From contig JAJIRX010000569.1 in the NCBI GenBank assembly GCA_023853785.1, positions 62,001 to 126,000 of the forward strand: a stretch of 64,000 nucleotides of DNA, given 5' to 3'. Shown piece after piece: positions 10,252 through 22,525 of this stretch. This stretch comes from Psilocybe azurescens. Lineage: Eukaryota; Basidiomycota; Agaricomycetes; Agaricales; Agrocybaceae. The notes beneath the pieces were generated by a model. It was not told the origin of the DNA. It worked only from the letters and a program-made list of their open reading frames with translations, and made no database searches. The first letter of the stretch is position 1; the number at the start of each line of letters is the position of its first letter. The translations under genes were made by a program, and so were the position numbers.

Positions 10252-12366
10252 ATGGGCTTTTTCTCGTCCAGAAAAGCGGAAGACAACGACAGCTACCAGG
10301 TCGCCATCGGCGTTGGAGGAACCACCAACGAGAAGACCTCCGTAGTGCAGGTCATCCGTTCACGTTTCGTACGTGGATCATCGTTTCAGAAAAGCATCTA
10401 CTTACTCCGGGCGTGTTTTCTGTTCTCCGTTTTCCGTCAACCCTTGCATTTTTCATTTCACGTTCATTTCCTCAATTATCCGTGCGTGGCGCGTTTAGTA
10501 CGGAAAGAAGGGCAAAGAACGAGAAGATCACTCTATTTCATATCTGGGTGGCGTTTCTGCAGCGCAAGCACTCTCTTCCCCACATATACCAGTCGCCTCA
10601 ACCCCGTTACCCAGTAGCCTTCTTCGGCGAGAGGCAGGACCTGACATCCTTCGCGCGTATGATGACCGTGCGCTACCGCCTACACCTTTGGCGAAGAGAC
10701 GACCAAACGATAAAGCGACCCCCATCCCGACTGTTCGAACGACCGAAAATGTAGTATCCTCTTCCCATAAGCAAACAGAGAGCAGTGATTTCGCTACCTC
10801 ACGTTCACCTCGCAAGAACACAGACACAGTCACGTATGTTGCATTTCCTCTCGCTTTAACTTTCGCTCACGCGAATCATCTCAGAGTGACCTTGGCGCAG
10901 CGTCTGAACGAGTTGGCTGTAGCAAACTCTGAAGGATTGTTAAAGTATACGGTTCAAGTTTTTCTATTGTATCATTGCTGATAGCAACTCTATGTTCGCA
11001 CAGCGACGATGAATACCGTCTTCTCCGGCAGAATTTATTTGAACGATTTGCCAATAGTGCCGCTGTTCCTATCGAGACACCCATAGTTCCTGTTTCTCCT
11101 GCTAGGCCACGCCCAAAGACGAGTGGGCCAAAACGTATGGGCATTATCTGTTAACGTCGACCATTTACTTACAAGCAAACTTTTTTTTTTTAGCTTCATC
11201 TCGCCCCCTTTCAAACTTTCAAATAGAGACTCGGCCAGCTTCTATAAGCTCAAGAGCGTCTGCTACGTCCGGCGTTGGTAGCCTGTTCAGACGGGCCACA
11301 GGACGACGTTCTAACGATACCAGCGATGCTGCCAGTGTTTGGTCAGCGTCGTCTAATACCTCATTTTTCAAACTTCCCGGAGCGCTATCCAAAAAATCCA
11401 GCAATTCATCCATACAGACGAACACGTCCCGTATGCAGTCCGAGTCGATATCGATTTCATCACCTCGGCGAACTGGTTCTATTAGGGATCCTCAAATCTC
11501 ACCGGCACCAAGGTCAGCTGCTGGTAGCATAAGAAAAATGGTAGCCCCACCATCTTCGTTCCATAACCGTGCCGTAGGGCAGGATAATCGAATTACCAAT
11601 TCTATTTATAACGTTTTCGACGAGGAGCACCTAACGACGGTGAAAGATATAATGCAAGAAATCTTGAATGTGGAAGCAGAATGCAAACGACTTATGGATG
11701 CCTTTCAATGGGCTGGAAGTAACCACACTGGCTAAATCTCAGCGACACCATGTGCGACCTTCTTTGAAGTTGCCAGAATCTGGGAGCAATGGTATTGCTG
11801 AATCCAATTGGGGCATGGACTCGGATACTAGATCCCAACGACGGATTAATCTTGCAGACGACGCAATTTCTATGCGATCCGTGACATCTTCAGTAGCCCC
11901 TTCTCTAGCGCGGTCGGCCTATTCGAATCGAAAAGCGAGACCGAAAGTGACCCCAATGAACTCCCCAATTGGAGTGACCACTACCGCTTCCAGGCCAAGT
12001 TCCTTAAACAGAAAGAACTCGATGTCCAGCGTGTCATCTGAACGAAGAGACGGGAAAGTAGGAATGGCACCACCAGTACCTGCTCTTCCTAACTCGATGT
12101 CGCATGGCCATCTGAAAGGAGCAAACTCCTCAAACATCAGCCTAGTCAGGGAGTACGGGACACCTTCCGATGAATACGGTTCATGAAGACGACAGGGCAT
12201 CGACGGTTCATACTCTACGTATGGATCCCTTGAGGAGTACGAGACAGAAATGGAGGACATCCGAGGGCGAAGAGAGGAAGTGAGTCAACGATATGAGGCA
12301 CGACTGGAATACTTGCGGGCCAAGTTAAAGGGGGCGCAGCTGCACGAGAAATTGATGCGAAAGTAG
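10252..12366 (+). CDS. Unknown protein, disordered with C-terminal coiled coil
   Basis: I do not recognise this protein. Spliced exons run from ATG 10252 (MGFFSSRKAEDNDSYQ) to TAG 12364-12366. Joined exons include KKGKEREDHSISYLGG, then VTLAQRLNELAVANSEGLLNDD followed by EYRLLRQNLFERFA, which looks like a short folded helical module near residues 170-210. A long Ser/Arg-rich middle follows, then a second helical piece (HLTTVKDIMQEILNVEAECK). The end is charged and coiled-coil-like (EEYETEMEDIRGRREEV, YEARLEYLRAKLKGAQLHEK). Two breaks are seen: one extra base near 11703-11706, and an in-frame TGA at 12184-12186 after DEYGS, beyond which coding-like sequence continues in the same frame. Gene certain, function unknown; an adaptor or scaffold role would be only a guess. 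Confidence 0.72.
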
Positions 12367-12503
12367 ATTAGATTAGATGAGAGTATACCCCGGCATTTGC
12401 CGATGGCACATTAGCTCAGTTTGGAGTAATCACCAACTTGGTTTCCTTCTGTTGTGCTGGTCGACGACACCAACGACCACAAAATACCCCTGTTTTCACA
12501 GTT

Positions 12504-15500
12504 ATGTCACACATACCCTCTCCGGCGACCGACGACGGAGACTCCTTTGTACTTTCCTCTACTCCCACTCCTCAGCCAACTTTCCCAGGTCTGCAGCGGT
12601 CCATAAGCCGTAGTTCCCAGTGGTCAGCTACCGACACTCCAGCTCACCACAACCAAGGAACCTCCTACTTTCCACAACAGCCCTCGTCTCCTACAACACA
12701 GTTTTATACGTCTCCTATTCTCAGAAACAGTTCCGTACATTCCAATAGACGTCCAGCTAGAAGCACTAGTGTCAGTAGCTCGCAGGCTACAAACCGAGGG
12801 TATCGCGATGACGACATTCTCAGTGAAGCGAATGAAGACGAAGAGGCTGGAGATGACGAAGACGAAGATGAACGGCCCCATGTAAACCGACGTGGCAAAG
12901 CTCCAGCCGAACCTGATGATGGAGAAGGTGACGAAGACGAAGACGAGAGCGATCCCATCACTACTTTAAAGGAACGACAATCCTTGATTAATGTCCAACA
13001 TCCTTTTGGTCTTCCTATTTGGAAACCAGCTCTTTACAAGAAAAAGTCGCTCAGTAACGCGTCATGCAGACGAAGCCCTCCACTCAATCCCCTCAGCGCA
13101 GGCCGAACGACACCTCCTGCCTGGAAATCTATTTTGGGCCGCAGTGTTTGGCTGGTGGCTTGGCCTCATCTGTATACTTATTTCCCTTGTTCTTTATTTC
13201 GTTCCCCAAGGCGGACAACACTACTCAAACCTCGTTTACGGCCTGGGGTGGTATCTCTTTGGCCGTTCGGAAAATATGTCGAAGGTGACATTCACGATGA
13301 TGATGACACCAAGGACGATGATGATGAAAGTACGCACGGCGCACGACGCTGGAGTGATAGTAACAACACAGTGCGGGGTGTCTCACCACCTAGAGAAGAT
13401 AGCGAAACAGTTAGACGTCCCGCGTTCTCCGCGAGCTCTACGCTCACGCCTGGCACCCTTCACGCACCCAATGTTTCATTCCATCCGGGCACTGCTCGAG
13501 AAACCACGACACTACTCGGCAATAGAACTTCACAAGCACCACTTCCAGTTAAATCTTATGGTACAGCAATGGCGCCTACATTGACGGCATCTTCGGGAAC
13601 TGCGGTCGATGAAGAGCCCGAAAAAGGCACCTTGATTGGTAAACTCTGCTTCTGGCTGGCCTTAATATCTATCATTGCACCTCTTATGCTTATTGTCTGC
13701 ATAATTTGTTGGGCACTCGTGGTCACTATTCCAATGGCAAAACTCAATTGGGCACTTATCAAATATTTGTTTACACAGCCAACCCATATTCGATTTTTGC
13801 GCGGCCCCACCTGTAGTCGTCGTCTCCACAAATCCGACTCCTGAGGATAATTCAGAAGAAAATGGCGACGCGACTGGCCCTACGGCTGCTCAGTTCTCTA
13901 TCAAACATCCTAGGCTATCGGAAGGTCAACAAGCCCCCTCTGGTTCACCGACATCGACGGTACTACTCTGTACATACCGAGCAGTTGGTTTACAATACTA
14001 CAAATATACAGTTGGCGGTGTCAACATCCTTTTCGTCAATCTATTGCCGGTGGTGTTTTTCGTCATTTTCGACGGATTTGTCCTATTGCCAATCGTCGAG
14101 AAAAAGGAACACCATGGCGAGCATGTTCCAGCATTCTTGGCCTTTATTGCATCGCAAGGCACCATTTTCCTTCTTTCTCTTACTAGTGTGATCCCCTTTC
14201 GTATTTCATTGGAATGGCCGTCGCCTCTATCTCGGCGCAGTCGTCCATCGGAATGGGAGCTGTCATCAACGCGACATTTGGTTCTATCATCGAGATTATT
14301 CTATACAGTATTGCATTGGTGCGGGGTAAAGGCCATCTTGTCGAGGGGTCCATCGTCGGCAGTTTACTGGCTGGAGTGCTGCTCATGCCTGGTATGAGCA
14401 TGTGTAGTGGAGCGCTGCGCAGAAAAGAACAGAAGTTCAATGCAAAGAGTGCAGGTGTGACTAGTATGATGCTAATCATGGCTATTATCGGTGCACTTGC
14501 CCCTACTTTGTTCTATCAGACATATGGCAATGTTAGTGATTTCTACTTTATCTCTTTTCAATTTATTAACTATTCTTTTCTAGTTCCAACTTGTATGCAG
14601 CGGCTGTCCTTCTTCTCCTGGACATCCTGAGGATGCTCCATGGATTTGCGATCATTGCTATTACAAACATCCAGATCCCGTAGACGATCCTTTCTATCAG
14701 TCCACTGTGAAGAGCCTGATGTACTTTTGCGCTGCAGTACTGCTTTTTGTAAGCCAGGCAAATGTCTCTAAATATTTGACACTCATAATTCTGCCTGTAG
14801 TCCTATCTCATTGGTCTCTGGTTCTCTCTCCGAACACACGCGTCGCAGATCTGGCAAAATCCACAACAGTTGCTACAATCCATGGAATTGCCTACTCACA
14901 GGATGTCTTTATATAACAAGATCTTGCACCCAGGACAAGGCACGACGGCTTCTGGGATGCAACACCCTGGTGCATTGCATCGGAAGCCGAGCAACATGAA
15001 CCAACCAGGTTTCGGCGCTTCTTCCCGTACTGGGACTCCCTTGCCCCGCGAAGGTTCAAGCACAGCAATCAACCCGCCTATGACTCCTGGAGGTCGTCAT
15101 GTGAGCAGCTCCCCTAACTTCCAACGAAAAGTGACATACACACCATCGCAACAACAACAGCAGCCAAACTTCTTACCCGTCTTAGAAAGTGTGGACCATG
15201 CAGTCAAAAATACGGATCTACGCACTATGCATTTACCGGAGCCGATGACAACTGACGATTTCACGCGGGCTGTAGCAGTAGCTACTGTCAGTGCGCTTCG
15301 TCACCAACAAACCCAGTCTCATCAGCGAATTCGATCTGCTGAGCATGAGGGCGCTGGTGGACATGATGCACCTTCCTGGAGTCGAACAACGAGCGCAAGC
15401 GTGCTACTTGCCTGCACAGCTTTATATGCAGTAATTGCCGGTAATTGATGCACTTATACTCGGTCATGTCTTTATCTAACATATGACTTAGAATTGCTGG

Positions 15501-16181
15501 TCGACGTTGTGGATGTGATCCTGAAAGACTCGGGCATCGATGAGAAATTTTTGGGTATCACCCTTTTTGCACTCGTGCCTAATACCACGGAATTCATGAA
15601 TGCTATTTCCTTCGCTCTTAATGGAAACATTGCACTCAGGTAAGAGCTGATTCTAAAATCATGTGCAGGTGTTTATTGATTCTGGTGAACAGTATGGAAA
15701 TTGGTTCTGCGTACGCACTTCAAGTTTGCCTTCTCCAAATCCCTGCGATGGTGGCTTTTTCTGCTTGGTACGATCCTGTAAATATGGGCGAAGTGGCCAA
15801 GACTTTCTCGTATGTATATCGCCTTGGTATATCGACTCAGACAACTAACCATTTTCTTGCTAGCCTTATATTCCCAAGATGGGACGTGATAGCCATCATA
15901 TTGTCAATGTTTTTGATGACCTATACCTACATTGAAGCCAAAAGCAATTACCACCGTGGTAGCATTCTGATTCTCAGGTTCGTGGTGCATATTTTGTACA
16001 ATTATTTTTTGCTAACTCTGGGGTAAACAGCTACCTGGTCTTGATTTCTGGTTTCTACTTTGCTCCTGCAACAGCTATTGATATCGACCAAGGCCATCTC
16101 GAGCAGATCTCGATACTTCAGGAGTTTCCTGGCCTTTCTTTCTTCCAGACTGTTCGATGGTACTTACACTCGTTGATCTAA
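12504..16181 (+). CDS. VNX1: Vacuolar cation/proton exchanger, VNX1 type (CaCA superfamily)
   Basis: VNX1-like proteins exchange Na+/K+ or Ca2+ for protons across vacuolar or ER membranes. A long acidic, Ser-rich cytosolic N-terminus (about 160 residues, with [14 protein letters not shown]) precedes a membrane segment near [20 protein letters not shown], then further helices and the two exchanger repeats: [18 protein letters not shown] (alpha-1) and [19 protein letters not shown] (alpha-2). A loop contains two CxxC pairs (VCSGC and ICDHC), a zinc-ribbon-like feature. A Ser/Gln-rich cytosolic loop separates the halves. It ends VRWYLHSLI at TAA 16179-16181. Four one-base breaks interrupt the frame, at an A-run (13041-13045), a T-run (13258-13260), a T-run (13794-13798) and a C-run (14193-14196). 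ATG 12504 ([13 protein letters not shown]) is the first Met with coding character. DDB1 lies convergent, 275 bases away. Confidence 0.9.
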
Positions 16182-16455
16182 GCATCAATCTTATCTCGTT
16201 CCGCCTAAACCTGGACTCCCTTATGACTACATTCAACCTCATTGTTTGCTTTTTGACCGATTTTTCTTGTTATCTTTATTTGCTGGCCCAGTTCAAATGA
16301 TGCCAATGCTTTCTTTCTGACACATCAAACCAAACTTTGTTATCTGAAGTCCTCTGACTCCTCTCGATTCGCTTCTGATTCTACATCTCACATATGAGGA
16401 CACGTACTCTACATTTTTGGTGGAATGTGTCAACATTCAATTCAAATCACCAACA

Positions 16456-19400
16456 TTAGTGCAAGCTTTGTAGTTGTCTCAAAACCTTCACAATCTCGTC
16501 CGATGTGATTTTTAACTGTTCTGGAGCATTTCCTCCCTTCATGACTTTGTTTAAAGTCTCAGGAGAGTCAAGCACACCAAGGAATTCTTCGAGGAAATCC
16601 CCATCCACAAAACCGTATGCTGCCCCGTCTGCGTCACTGGGTCCCCGTGTATTCTTGGGAGCTCGGAATCTGGTGTGGCTTTGATTACCAATACCTGGTA
16701 GGGCAGCGGCAAGATTTCGCTGCAGTTCAGTGAGATGTAAAGACAAATTATGATCTTCGACGTCGGATATTACTCCAATCTTTCCAGAGGTAGTGAAGAA
16801 TATCGTTTCAGGCTTCAGCATGAATTCTCTACTTCGTTCCGTTGTTGAAAGAGAGCCTAAGACACCTCATTTTCAATAATTTTTGATGTGCAACTGTTGA
16901 GAATATAGGCGTACCACGAATGAATTTGGATATGATATCAGCCAAGTGGAATGATCCAACGGTTTCCAATACTTCGCCACGAAGATTGTTCGCCAATTTG
17001 AATAAGACAATGTTGAGGGTATCCTAGACAAATGCTGTCAGCAAGATTGTAGCATCCGTGTTGGACAACTAACATTTGAGACAATTATGCTTTTTTCATC
17101 CAAAGCCTCTACGGATAATGGGTAGAGGGGGCCATAATCTCTGGCTTCCGAGATCAGCTTGTCGTCCTGGACCTTCAGCAAGGAAACAGAGCTGATCTGA
17201 TCTCCTGCAACAATGTGATTATTGAACGTTCCAAGACTTGTCACCATATAATTGTGATTCCATTCTGCAAGTTTCTTCAAGGAATATGTTGGAACCTCGA
17301 CATTTTCCATGGTGACATCCAGTCTATACATGACAATCTATGCAGAATATGTGAGAACCGGATAGCAATATACTCAGTAAAGGTATATCGAACGCGAACG
17401 TACAGAAGAATTGACAGCGGCCACTATTTTTCCATCCACCATTTTCAGCGCATACACGCATCCTTCAACTTTGGCCGATGCGACCAAAGACAGCTCAAGG
17501 CTGGACGTTTTGGTTGAATTTGTCGGTGTATAGGCAGTAAATACGAGGAGCCGTCCGACAGCAGGCTCTTTCTCTTCGGCCTTGTAGATCATAGTCCCGA
17601 GGCAGAAAAAGGGTTTATCTTCATCTTCCACACGTGTTCTAAAGGACGCCACAGAAGTTATTTCTTCATCGTTCTCGCAGTTGTATTTTCCGAGGTCTGA
17701 ATAAGAGCCGGTCAAAATCAGAGGGCAGATGATAATGAAGGTGAGACAAACGGGAAAGTGAGTTGTCATCAAACAGATGGAAGGAGCCTTCAATGGACTC
17801 ATAGCTTCCAATTCTGGATGGTTCGGTACGAATGCATGCTACACCAAATGCCTTCAGGGAGGGTTCATGAGTGATTCGACGCGGGTTATCAAGTCCGAGA
17901 GAAGTCTAATAAATCATAAATGCATGCAACTGTTGCAGTCCTTAACGAACGGTCTACTCACGCTGCGTATATGCAATTTATCGAGGTCTTTGATGGTCCC
18001 AATGAATAGTCCAGTGGGTGCAGCAAGAATAAGGGCCTTTGCAAATGCACCAGTATTAAAATTCGAAGACGCCGAGATTTCCTTTGATAGCAAGACTTTA
18101 GCAAATCTTGCGAACAGTTACAGTGGCAACGCACCTTCAACATGATTGCAGAATTGGCTATACGATTTTTATCGCAAAAAATACAGTGGCCTGGTTACCA
18201 GCAGCAAACACAGCCTTTCTCCCGTCTACCTCGCATGGAGTTAGATTGACTGGTGCGTGCCCTAGAGATATGATCTTCAGGTCTTGCAAAATACCACCTT
18301 TCCAGTGCAGAGTAGCAACCGATCCATCGCCAAGTCCAGCCAATAGGTATGGGTGATAATCGGCCCCTTTCGAACTGGTATCCGAACCAAAGTTGAACAA
18401 AAGCAAAGAACGAACGACTGCTGGCAAAGGAGGTGATTTGGTGAGAGCGTCGGTGACTAAGGCGCCGTCGCGGAGAGCGAAAACTTGAACAATGTTGGAA
18501 CTCCAGTATGCTACAGTCAGGTAAGTTGAAAAGTTCTTTTTCGGATCAAGTGGCAAGAAAGAGATGGCGGATATTTCAGAGTGTGCCGTGTGGTCCCTGG
18601 AAGAAAAGAAGAGGGTCATTGAGTTGTATGTGCCTTTCGGAAAGGGAGGTCTTACATGAGCAGCTTGAATCGTGTCGCATTATTCTCTATGCAAAGAAGT
18701 ACGAGTTTCCCGCCGCTCAACGCCAGAGCTACTTGGCTAGAATTAATACTGGCGGCCACAATCTCCACAGGTCTACCATCTGTCGGTGCTGTGTTTTTAA
18801 CTTCCCAAGAAGCCCGCTCAACAAAGGTTTCCACGGATGCATCCCATTCGAGCAAGAAAGCACCAGTCGGCACAACTTGCACGAAGAGACCAGAATCCAC
18901 GTACATTGAATTTTGGCGTTTGCAAAAATTCGAGAATGCTAATGTCGGCTGATTGAGAATGATACCGGGTACTGTCGCTTCCTCCAGTTTTAGGCTGATG
19001 CCATTTGCCACATTACATATCGTGAACAGGTGAGTTTCATTCACCGTCGAGGCTAGTAAATGTGTATCGTGTCTGTAAAACAGTATCGTGTAAGAAACAT
19101 CTTTGGATAGATTAATTACTGTTACAAACATTTCATTGCGTACAGCCCGAACAGACCAAATACGCGTGATGTTCAGCACTCCTGGGACAAATCCAAGCTC
19201 TTTAAAGTCGGCACCATTCCTTACAATGTTTATGGATCCAGTATTTGCTCCACCACTGCACGTTACGATTTGATTCTAGAATAGTAGTGATTAGGTCCTC
19301 GTCAAATCGCAGGAAGTAGATCAAGACTATAATACCTGGCCGATACCATCCGTATCTACCGAAATAGCATCCATGATTGGCGCAATGTTCTTGTAAGTTT

Positions 19401-21042
19401 CTAAAACCTTGATGAAGGAACCTTGAGGTGAGATGACTCGTCCTTTCACATATTCGCCAGACGAGCTTTGATCGTCGTCCACCTCCATGGCATTATCTTC
19501 AGGGAGGGCTTTCTCTTTTCCTTTCTTTGATGAAGACTTCATCAAACTTGCGGGGCGTGTTGTCTCGACCTCTGGGGGACCACCAGTTTCGACAGAGGAT
19601 TTAAGGTTGTCGGTGTCTCGGAAATGTACAAAAGTTGTGAATCACCGAGGTGTGAGCCTACGTATACGCTTTGGTTAGTTAAGTAGGTCAAGGTTGTTGC
19701 CGGTGATGTCTGAGAAGAGCAATTAGCTGGATGGCATGAATCTCTTCTCTAAGCGAATTATTACCTCTCCAAGAGGGATCAAGATCATCCCTAATTCATT
19801 GACGTTTTCCGTAGATAACATAGAAAGCCTTCCAAATGAGTCTCCAATCAAGAAGCGGGACACGCCAGGATCGATGGAGCACCAGCTGCAAGGAAACGAT
19901 TAACGCAGATACGACTCGAGAATCAGATCGTACTTACGTGGATACCTCACTCCAAGGCCATTCAATTGTAGCCCTGGCTTTTCTTCTTCGACTGGCCCGC
20001 TCCAGCTCCTTTGTTCTAGCTTTGGCAATGTCAGCTGCGTCATTACTTTTTTCTTGGAGTCAAGTCGTTTCAATTTGCCTCTTTGTTTCTCCTGGCTTTC
20101 CTTAGAAGCCAACTCGTACAAAACAAGTTGTTTTCCTCCTACTATTAGGAGGCCTCCCAGAAAGGCACCCTCAGGAATATCAGTATCATCTTCCGAAATA
20201 ACAGCTGGTACTGGGATTATGTGAAGAGGCGAATCAAGTGGGTATGGCGCAACTTTGTCGTGGATGATCGTTGGTTGCAATAGAATCGAAAAGTGCTGGG
20301 AAAGCTCAAATCCATCGAGGTCAACATCGCGTGCACAGAGCTGTAGACGCTCCTGAAAGTCGTAGTGGAGAATTGCCAATGTGTAATCTTCATCCAAACT
20401 CGGTAGAAAGGCTAGGGATAAGACATTGAGTTCCGGTATACTGTACCAGCATAATGCACGGACATTGAGAAACTTTATTTTTCCAAAATGAATAGATACG
20501 TACGAAACATCAAAATCTTCTTGATATTTTCCTCCTTTAAAGGTGACGATCTTGAGTTTGCCTGCATAGCAACTGACCACTGCCAACCTGCCCGAAGGAT
20601 GAACCAAACATTCTGTAAAGAACTCAGCGGTCCGGGGCAGACGTTCAAACAGAGAGATCTGTTTCTTGGCAACTAAATTTCCTACACCATCCTCATTCTC
20701 TTCGTATGCCAAAACTATAAGCTCTGGCTCAGGATGAGTGATCATCAATACGATATTGGCGCGCGTATCATAACCTGAATCCTGTTTATCTGTTGTTCAG
20801 ACACCCTTCCACCTTCCTACGTGCACGAGCAACTCACGGAAAGTGGAAGTGATTTTTACAGAACATATCTTGCCCCAGACGTGGAGCGAACATTCGTGTT
20901 GGAGACCATGCGACCTCAGGGAGTAGACATCGAGACGATCGAGTTTGGCCACTACCAAGTGTTCAAGATCTCTAGAAGCCAGATGGCATTTAACAGAAGA
21001 TATTACCGACGAGGAAGGGAGAAAGGTAGAGACAATCTTCAT
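16456..21042 (-). CDS. DDB1: DNA damage-binding protein 1 (CUL4 adaptor)
   Basis: DDB1 is the triple beta-propeller adaptor linking CUL4 to substrate receptors, acting in nucleotide excision repair and protein turnover. The N-terminus (MKIVSTFLPSSSV) leads into VVAKLDRLDVYSLRSHGL, matching the family opening. NQIVTCSGGANTGSINIVRNG is the conserved start of propeller B. The C-terminus is diagnostic: FVDGDFLEEFLGVLDSPE... ending KVLRQLQSLH with stop at 16456-16458. There are more than ten exons over 4.6 kb, length normal for the family (about 1,100-1,200 residues). Unusual points are a low-complexity insert of about 50 residues (near 19,500-19,600; KKGKEKALPED and an acidic DDDQSSS stretch) between propeller A and B segments, and an apparent one-base loss at an A-run (19630-19633). 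I chose Met at 21042 because upstream codons look non-coding. Confidence 0.9.
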
Positions 21043-21160
21043 ATGGAATGGGACAGTGGGGGATGAGCGTAGCAAGCTCAAAGACAGAGCCGAGTCGGAG
21101 GCTTGAAGCTGATGAGACAATCAAACCCCAGGTCCCGGTCCGGGTAACCGTTTCATAAAG

Positions 21161-21954
21161 TCATAATTCGTATTCAATTTGTGCATTTCCAGAGTACATA
21201 GTCCCGTCCTCATTCATAATCACATCCCCATCTTGCTCCTCCTCCTCCTCCTCCTCTACTTTTTTTGCTAACGAATTGATCTAGCATAGTCGTCTTTCCA
21301 CCCACAGCTGCCTTGGGCTTGGTTCGCTTCGCAGGCGCGTCTGCTGAGGTCCACGGTATTATTTCTGAAATATTCTTTTAGGCTTTTCTCAGAAAAAGAG
21401 ACAGTCTATGTGTACTCACCTTCGAGGAACAGAAACTCATCCGCCCTTCGTACAACGGTAGCTGTTGTAAACATCTTGGTAAGCCTGGCGATCGCACTTC
21501 GCTAACTTGGGGCTTACCGAGGTCTTTATGCTGAACCGTCGACCGCTTTTCCCGGTGAGCAATATGCTGGCCCGCTTCACATAGCCGCTTAATAAACTCT
21601 TCAGTAGCAAGCGATATCAAGAAAGTTGCCTCCTTCGCTACGATTGGGATTTCCTACTCAACGGCAGCCATCATGAGCCATCACAGCGTTCAAGGACTTA
21701 ATAACGAAGGTCACCTTGTCAGCTTTTATTATCTTCTGAACTCTGGAGAAGGGCAGTAGAGATTTTCCTGGTTCTCTTTCCGGCTCTACAGGTTCTCGTT
21801 TCTCGCGTTTCTTGGTCTGAACTTGAACAGCCGGGGGTTCTTTGTCAGACTCCTGGGCCTCCATCTCTTGATCCTCATCGTCTTCCAAATCAGCGTCGTT
21901 CGTTTCAGAAACTTCTGTCTCTATTTGAGTTTCATCCTCGACTTGAGTGGACAT
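21161..21954 (-). CDS. DPB3: Histone-fold protein, DNA polymerase epsilon subunit / CHRAC type
   Basis: CBFD/NF-YB/HMF histone-fold proteins of this type pair with a partner in DNA polymerase epsilon (DPB3) or in chromatin-remodelling complexes (CHRAC). After an acidic leader of about 45 residues, the fold reads LLPFSRVQKIIKADK, then IPIVAKEATFLISLATEEFI and KRLCEAGQHIAHREKRSTVQ, then HKDLATVVRRADEFLFLE across two introns. The C-terminus has QFVSKK followed by six Glu and DGDVIMNEDG, in a frame reached only if the T-run at 21260-21266 (A in the sense strand) has one base too many or two too few. It ends at TGA 21161-21163. It sits in tandem behind DDB1, 118 bases from its start. The DPB3 versus CHRAC assignment is not settled by sequence alone. 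Confidence 0.82.
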
Positions 21955-22525
21955 GATGTATGGACTTGACGGTGGGCACGGTGGACGAATGGGTTGAAGG
22001 AACGCGATAGCTAATGTGATCAAGATGTGACTGGTCGCGTTAATTGATTCAATTATGTCACGCAACAGTTAAGTCTGCCTCTTAAATTGCTTGGCACTTA
22101 GAAAGCCATGTAAAGAGCGCACGCATCAAGCACACATTGGTTGTACACGGCCATAACCATATATTCGAGTAGAGCTTCTGACATGGGAGATTCCCCTTAC
22201 ATACTACCCAAGGTAGCCCTGCCCGGGCGTACGAGAACACTTGGAGAATATAACTTTCTACCAGCAAGCTAACCAGAGCATGACTCCGGGTTTATCGGGA
22301 AATCCCACCACCGCGCGGTGAGCTCTATGCATGCTGAATTTTAGAGATGAGTGCATAACTTCGCGGCAAGGGTATTCAGCAGACAGATTTAAATAAGGCC
22401 GCACAATTACCGCATGCGCCGTATTTTCTTTTGCTCGGTCAAGCCTGGAAGTAATGGATTATTTTGAGTGAAGGTGATGAGTAGGAAATGCTGAGTATAC
22501 CGACATACAAACCGGCCAACTGCAT
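21955..22525. other. Intergenic region
   Basis: About 570 bases between the histone-fold gene start and the HIT gene stop. Only short overlapping frames are present. It should hold the histone-fold promoter and the HIT gene 3' end. I see no further feature. Confidence 0.4.

Noticed and set aside
12184..12186. TGA as a selenocysteine codon
   Set aside because: Fungi of this group are not known to make selenoproteins, and the surrounding sequence is low complexity, not an enzyme active site.
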